From: Branchiostoma lanceolatum
Lineage: Eukaryota; Chordata; Leptocardii; Amphioxiformes; Branchiostomatidae
Assembly (NCBI RefSeq): GCF_035083965.1
Contig: NC_089726.1
Location: 23,420,559-23,484,558 of the forward strand
Reading direction: 5' to 3'
DNA: 64,000 nucleotides
The notes under the pieces were generated by a model. The model saw only the letters and a list, made by a program, of their open reading frames with translations, did not search any database and was not told the origin of the DNA. Below are positions 62,501-64,000 of the stretch, in pieces (the first letter of the stretch is position 1; every line of letters starts with the position of its first letter). The position numbers were made by a program, and so were the translations under genes.

Positions 62501-62826
62501 TTTTGTAGCTAATAACAATAGAACAGTTGCAGTATATTCACAGTTGTGTATACACAGTTGCGTACACTACTACAGCCCATTTCTTTCACCAGAATAAGAA
62601 CTTTGTTCATTATAAAACCATGACTTATTGTCAAAAGTTATGACAAATTTCCAATGTTTTGATGTCTTAAAAGTATCGAAGTGCAAATACCGGACCTGGT
62701 AAAGTGGTATGCATGATTTGTATGTGTAACATAACTAACAGTTGGTCCATCTCTTTTCAACCACAGAAGTTCAAGTGGACATTTCGGCTGAGAACAACAA
62801 CGAGGATGATGAACCAGACATAACAA
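35538..62826 (+). CDS. SLMAP: Sarcolemmal membrane-associated protein SLMAP, 5' part
   Basis: Ten plus-strand exons are in phase (411 codons plus 1 base): 35538-35726, 40070-40217, 40728-40828, 47685-47750, 52633-52767, 56407-56517, 56961-57125, 59517-59721, 60480-60533 and 62767-62826. All borders are AG/GT, and the last donor (A|gtacgt) shows the gene continues beyond the window. Start: the first ATG of [19 protein letters not shown], matching the vertebrate N-terminus. Residues about 5-125 form the FHA domain: GRS at 30-32, SRNH at 51-54 and SSNGTF at 71-76 are the phosphothreonine-binding landmarks. From about residue 128 the chain is coiled coil ([78 protein letters not shown]). SLMAP is an adaptor of the STRIPAK phosphatase complex (recruiting Hippo kinase MST/STK3-4 through the FHA domain) and is tail-anchored; the tail lies outside. 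Introns 1, 3, 4, 5 and 6 are loaded with transposons. Confidence 0.95.
36048..37265 (-). repeat. Octamer-rich interspersed repeat in SLMAP intron 1
   Basis: It is homologous to 11460-12440 and 57610-58752. It starts 'actagagttccacgacc' (36042), contains four ATGCAAAT/ATTTGCAT pairs, 'catgtccaaaacgcgagatatcaaa' and 'gctgctagggggcccc', and ends 'cataaccttatcagagaag'. It is interrupted by the 291-bp element at 36701-36991. Confidence 0.7.
36701..36991. mobile_element. Composite fold-back element with perfect 9-bp target duplication
   Basis: aaaaatcat occurs on both sides (36692-36700 and 36992-37000). The uninterrupted host phrase 'ctaccactcaaaaatcag' is at 58501-58518. The element starts TAGACTGACTAC and ends GTAGAGTCTA. 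Its right half (36864-36991) is a 128-bp palindrome with 63-bp arms and one mismatch. Its left half (36703-36862) is an inverted copy of 33225-33320 joined directly to 33516-33595, meaning that locus without its own fold-back insertion. Confidence 0.85.
37266..38294. other. SLMAP intron 1, no feature recognised
   Basis: Ordinary intronic sequence with a short near-duplicate ('gagcctgtttaagcacatcattccttat' at 37788 and again at 37818). No coding frame or transposon ends were seen. Confidence 0.45.
38295..39618. mobile_element. Non-autonomous TA-duplicating DNA transposon (Tc1/mariner/pogo-like)
   Basis: The ends CAGTCAAACCTGCCCAAGGC and the reverse complement CAGTCAAACCTGCCTAGGCG form inverted repeats, extended by ggcgaccacc / ggtggtcgcc. 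TA flanks both sides (38293-38294 and 39619-39620). Both subterminal regions are filled with gcggtcgc/ggtggtcgcc words. No transposase frame is present in the 1.3 kb. It lies in SLMAP intron 1. Confidence 0.75.
39619..40069. other. SLMAP intron 1, 3' end
   Basis: It contains one ATGCAAAT...ATTTGCAT block (39765-39790) of the octamer repeat type, followed by an AT-rich stretch and a polypyrimidine tract leading to the exon 2 acceptor. Confidence 0.45.
40943..42754. mobile_element. hAT-like non-autonomous transposon in SLMAP intron 3
   Basis: The left end CAGCGTTCCCGCCAG and the reverse complement of the right end CAGTGTTCCCGCCAG agree at 14 of 15 positions, with a further shared AGTGCGTC at about +28. 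The 8-bp duplication atcacata is perfect (40935-40942 and 42755-42762), the hallmark of hAT elements. The 1.8-kb interior has no transposase motif that I can read. It includes a 'tgcgtc...gacgca' palindrome near the right end and a G-rich tract near the left. Confidence 0.85.
43054..43311. mobile_element. hAT-like MITE, copy 1
   Basis: It starts CAGGGCTCGAAATACTGGGT and ends aaaaatgaatTTCGAGCCCTG. The interior repeats 'gtgcaccta' and 'gggtgcac' words in both orientations. A sister copy lies at 43963-44241. The target duplication is not clean. Confidence 0.65.
43963..44241. mobile_element. hAT-like MITE, copy 2
   Basis: Same start (CAGGGCTCGAAATACTGGGT) and end (gaatTTCGAGCTCTG) as the copy at 43054, with the same gtgcacct repeats and a 'tattcccaaaaa' block before the right end. 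The middle is different, so the two copies are diverged or internally rearranged. Confidence 0.65.
44379..46017. mobile_element. TIR element enclosing a LINE tail
   Basis: A 26-bp inverted terminal repeat (ttagacccactttagactga and onward) matches at 25 of 26 positions between 44379-44404 and 45992-46017. It bounds a 1.6-kb segment in SLMAP intron 3. The interior contains a 39-bp tandem duplication (about 44900-44975) and a reverse transcriptase remnant (45336-45790). No unambiguous target duplication was found. Confidence 0.55.
45336..45790 (+). pseudogene. Reverse transcriptase C-terminal remnant (non-LTR)
   Basis: The frame reads '[20 protein letters not shown]', then '[26 protein letters not shown]', '[12 protein letters not shown]', and after one in-frame stop '[24 protein letters not shown]'. 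This is the end of a LINE ORF2, where the [10 protein letters not shown] and GRGRPRKSW blocks are characteristic. The catalytic domain is missing, so it is a dead fragment. Confidence 0.75.
46180..47500. repeat. Interspersed repeat (AGAAAGGCARCATTT family), second copy
   Basis: It starts 'aactagaaaggcaacatttgcgagcaaatacagcat' at 46193 and ends '...caggtcatttggtc...gaagatttgacaggagaagaag' near 47452. It shares 'ggctgtatg-caaacatttgaatgagggcctg' with 22756-22790. It lies in SLMAP intron 3 just before exon 4. Confidence 0.6.
47751..49037. other. SLMAP intron 4, 5' part
   Basis: No coding frame or transposon ends recognised. It includes a group of 'gtttacacacgtttg / acacgtttaaa' words near 47930-48080, and similar words recur at 51960-52070. 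Confidence 0.4.
49038..49191. repeat. Perfect 76-bp tandem duplication
   Basis: The segment beginning caagataaatctaaaagaga is present twice head to tail (49038-49113 and 49114-49189) without a mismatch that I can see. It lies in SLMAP intron 4. Confidence 0.9.
49640..51665 (+). pseudogene. Non-LTR retrotransposon, 5'-truncated, in SLMAP intron 4
   Basis: About 2 kb of a LINE ORF2 in the sense direction, with several frameshifts and stops. In order: the linker before RT ([16 protein letters not shown], 49900 region); RT core '[20 protein letters not shown]'; '[20 protein letters not shown]'; '[18 protein letters not shown]'; '[15 protein letters not shown]' (catalytic Asp); LPQGTVLGP near 50875; KFVDDLDL near 50940 (the xxDD catalytic pair); and a C-terminal region with '[20 protein letters not shown]' and '[15 protein letters not shown]'. 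The apurinic endonuclease part is absent. It resembles the CR1/L2/jockey group; the exact clade is not resolved. Confidence 0.85.
51149..51206. repeat. Palindrome inside the LINE
   Basis: GTAGCGAAGCTACTCGGCCT plus gta, two bases (cc), then its exact 23-base reverse complement (51152-51199), with outer ttaagg/ccttaa pairing around a 3-base bulge. The left half is normal LINE coding sequence ([11 protein letters not shown]). The right half replaces the residue or two expected before NLKWN, so it is an inverted copy of the left half. Confidence 0.85.
52131..52306. repeat. 37-bp tandem duplication beside an inverted repeat
   Basis: tttcagtagcagtataaata and onward is repeated exactly (52131-52167 and 52168-52204). 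Directly after it, 52205-52306 is bounded by ttctgtatcaccc / gggtgatgcagaa with inner gtaccagccc / gggctgggac, a GC-rich imperfect hairpin. Confidence 0.75.
53390..53990. repeat. Interspersed repeat fragments with CTT-rich tract
   Basis: It includes an 'aactagaaaggcaacatttt' start (53391) and, at 53570-53650, the reverse complement of the 'gaagatttgacaggagaagaag' end of the 46-kb repeat, followed by its inverted body (ggacctgaaatttggttcag). It also has a (CTT/CTC)n polypyrimidine tract of about 45 bp. It lies in SLMAP intron 5. Confidence 0.55.
54040..54670. repeat. 127-bp tandem array
   Basis: The phrase atgctaatgaggacct starts at 54157, 54284, 54411 and 54538, exactly 127 bp apart; a partial fifth unit begins near 54665. 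Each unit contains 'cataaa/gttgtatgtcccttaccg', 'gcggatgtcatctttgagat' and 'gtaggtacctttaggaaagg'. Inverted, more diverged units fill 54790-55270. It lies in SLMAP intron 5. Confidence 0.85.
55440..55976 (+). pseudogene. Non-LTR retrotransposon 3' ORF end in SLMAP intron 5
   Basis: Two adjoining frames read '[20 protein letters not shown]', '[20 protein letters not shown]', '[20 protein letters not shown]', then '[20 protein letters not shown]' and '[18 protein letters not shown]'. These are the standard closing motifs of a LINE reverse transcriptase ORF. Only the last ~180 codons remain, and one stop near 55729 separates the frames. The ORF ends in this region ([16 protein letters not shown]). 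A different LINE lineage from the one at 49640. Confidence 0.85.
56688..56830 (+). mobile_element. Truncated copy of the 18862 SINE body
   Basis: 'aagtcataccaaagacttgaaaaatggtacgtgtacatactgctgctctttg...gggaaagagtattgaa' matches 18938-19015 of the SINE at 18862-19154, lacking the tRNA head. It ends near 'ttttaactttgaacttt'. It lies in SLMAP intron 6. Confidence 0.65.
57600..58755 (-). repeat. Octamer-rich interspersed repeat, intact-looking copy
   Basis: It lies between 'actagagttccacgacctcatacct' (57609) and 'cataaccttctcggcgaaggtaata' (58755) and is the inverted counterpart of 17949-19240. It has six or more ATGCAAAT/ATTTGCAT pairs spaced by 13-16 bp, and the phrases 'gcatgtccagaacacgagatatc' and 'gccgctaggggaccc'. 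It supplies the empty-site reference for the SINE at 18862 and for the element at 36701. Confidence 0.7.
59813..59955 (+). promoter_or_regulatory. Cluster of TEAD-type sites (GGAATG) in SLMAP intron 8
   Basis: Six GGAATG words occur in 143 bp, all on the plus strand. The AGGAATGT form (59813, 59848, 59907, 59928, 59948) matches the reverse complement of the TEAD/MCAT consensus ACATTCC[AT]. The sixth is AGGAATGC at 59891. Chance expectation for a given 6-mer is well under one per 143 bp. A degenerate tandem origin is possible. Binding is a prediction. Confidence 0.4.
60534..61779. other. SLMAP intron 9, 5' part
   Basis: No coding frame, RNA gene or transposon boundary recognised; ordinary AT-rich intron with several 'tacatgtacatgta' words. 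Confidence 0.45.
61780..62316. repeat. Interspersed repeat, near-complete copy of the 31713 family
   Basis: It starts 'tctccatgaaaaatggagatatagttttgggtg' with (TGTTTGTC)n and ends 'catggagatatgaggtcgcggaactcttgtt'. The interior follows 31790-32395 closely, with an internal deletion. It lies in SLMAP intron 9. Confidence 0.7.
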
Positions 62827-63182
62827 GTACGTTCCTGAACTTCAAACTTCATTGTTTTCATCTTCTAAAAATGTAATTTGTCTGCCGCTACATTTATAAA
62901 TGATGTACATTTGGAAAAACAGTCAAACTGGCCTATTCAAGATGAACTTGAAGTTGCTGAGCAAGAGTACAATCATGTCTTGCTATAAACAGGTTAGTGC
63001 TAGACAAGGAGGGAGGGGAAGGAACCCCTGATGTGACTCGTGAGACCACAGGGCACCTGGCAATACAAATGTATGCTCAAGACAGATATTAGGCATTCCA
63101 AATGTTTTCCTTTTTCAGCTTGATCTTTCTAGATACTGCTGAACACAATCAGATTAACTGTGACCTACATACTGATAATCAC

Positions 63183-63986
63183 CAGGGCTCGAAGTTAACT
63201 ATGTCCCTATGTCCCGGGGCCACCAAAATTTGACCCGGGACAACTCAATAATCAATTTGGGACATATTTGGGACAATCAGGGCTCCTGAGTGCCACTGTG
63301 CTCCTCCCTTGTGAAACTGTATACTGGTCCCACCCACTGTTTTTGGTGTGGTACTAGTCTTCTCAAAATCAATCATCATTTATCACTCAGCAAAGTGAAA
63401 GGAAAGCCTGTCCCAGCCAGGCTGTGGCACATGTCTGCTCCCCTGACAGGGGGTCAACAGAGGGATGGTCAAACCTCATTTACTTGATTAAGGTTTGCCC
63501 TGCAAGATTAGAAATCAAACATTTTCGGATTTATTCTACCTCCCCAAGAGCCACCGCATCAATGAAGTCTTTAAACTCTGCAGAATTATGCTTTTTTCTT
63601 TTATAACCTATTAAGATACATTATTTCAGGTTGTTAACAATATTTCTGGTTGTTAACTTTGTTGAAACTTGTGTTTACTACTGAGTGTATATACCTTTGT
63701 ATGTATTTTATTTTTCAAATTTCATGCAATTTTCGATTTTACAATACAAAATTTTGTATATACATGTAACTAAAAAAAAATTCTAACACAGATTGGCTTG
63801 GGCTCAGGTTCTGACTTGAGTATAGGTCCAAACCTGAACATGAACCTCTGGAACTGAATGCAGACTCGACACTAAGTTCACATCTTTGGCCCTGGTTGGG
63901 ACACTTCAGGACACTTTCGGGACAGTTGAAATCCACTTTTGGGACAATGTTGGGACAGTAGGGGAAAAAGTTAATTTCGAGGCCTG
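63183..63986. mobile_element. hAT-like MITE with gggaca repeats
   Basis: It starts CAGGGCTCGAAGTTAACT and ends AGTTAATTTCGAGGCCTG. Subterminal regions repeat 'tgtcccggg', 'gggacaa' and 'tttgggaca' words in opposite orientations. Flanks ataatcac and atcactaa are only loosely similar, so the 8-bp duplication is not proven. Downstream of SLMAP exon 10. Confidence 0.65.
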
Positions 63987-64000
63987 ATCACTAAATACCT

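Overview
This window looks like nuclear DNA from an invertebrate chordate, most likely a lancelet (amphioxus, Branchiostoma). The reasons are two intron-rich genes whose products align closely with the vertebrate proteins SLMAP and GASK1, and a dense, varied set of short DNA transposons, LINE tails and tRNA-derived SINEs. The species call is an inference; no database was searched.

Three protein-coding genes can be supported. (1) 13297-15757 (+) is a two-exon gene for a secreted protein of about 665 residues. A signal-peptide exon is followed by a Pro/Ala-rich segment and then a very long Ser-Ser-Tyr-Pro-Ser-Pro repeat. (2) 23621-29930 (-) is a five-exon, apparently complete gene for a GASK1 (FAM198) type Golgi secretory-pathway kinase-like protein of 433 residues. 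(3) 35538 to beyond the right edge (+) is SLMAP. Ten exons are present, covering the N-terminal FHA domain and the first coiled coils. The remaining coiled coil and the tail anchor lie outside the window. GASK1 and SLMAP are divergent, about 5.6 kb apart. The repeat-protein gene and GASK1 are convergent.

Region by region: 1-13 kb has no supported gene and is filled with minisatellites, fold-back elements, two LINE tails, a Harbinger-like element with a nested palindrome, and repeats rich in ATGCAAAT/ATTTGCAT. 13-16 kb is the repeat-protein gene. 16.8-19.2 kb holds a dead Tc1-like transposon and a repeat interrupted by a SINE with a clear 11-bp target duplication. 23.6-30 kb is GASK1, with a LINE tail, a large fold-back and a three-copy tandem repeat in its introns. 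30-35.5 kb is intergenic and repeat-rich. 35.5-64 kb is SLMAP, whose introns hold a TA-flanked element, an hAT-like element with a perfect 8-bp target duplication, a TIR element enclosing a LINE tail, a 2-kb LINE with recognisable reverse transcriptase, a 127-bp tandem array and a cluster of TEAD-type sites.

The most unusual signal is a set of small palindromic insertions scattered over 35 kb. They begin TAGCCT or a relative (TAGACT, TACTCT) and end with its complement. Several are flanked by 9-bp direct repeats (three perfect, two with one mismatch, one with two). Their arms are near-perfect inverted repeats whose sequence differs completely from copy to copy. One has an empty-site paralogue in this window, and another appears to carry a captured piece of that same locus. 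This looks like a Mutator-like or fold-back family that makes or mobilises new palindromes.
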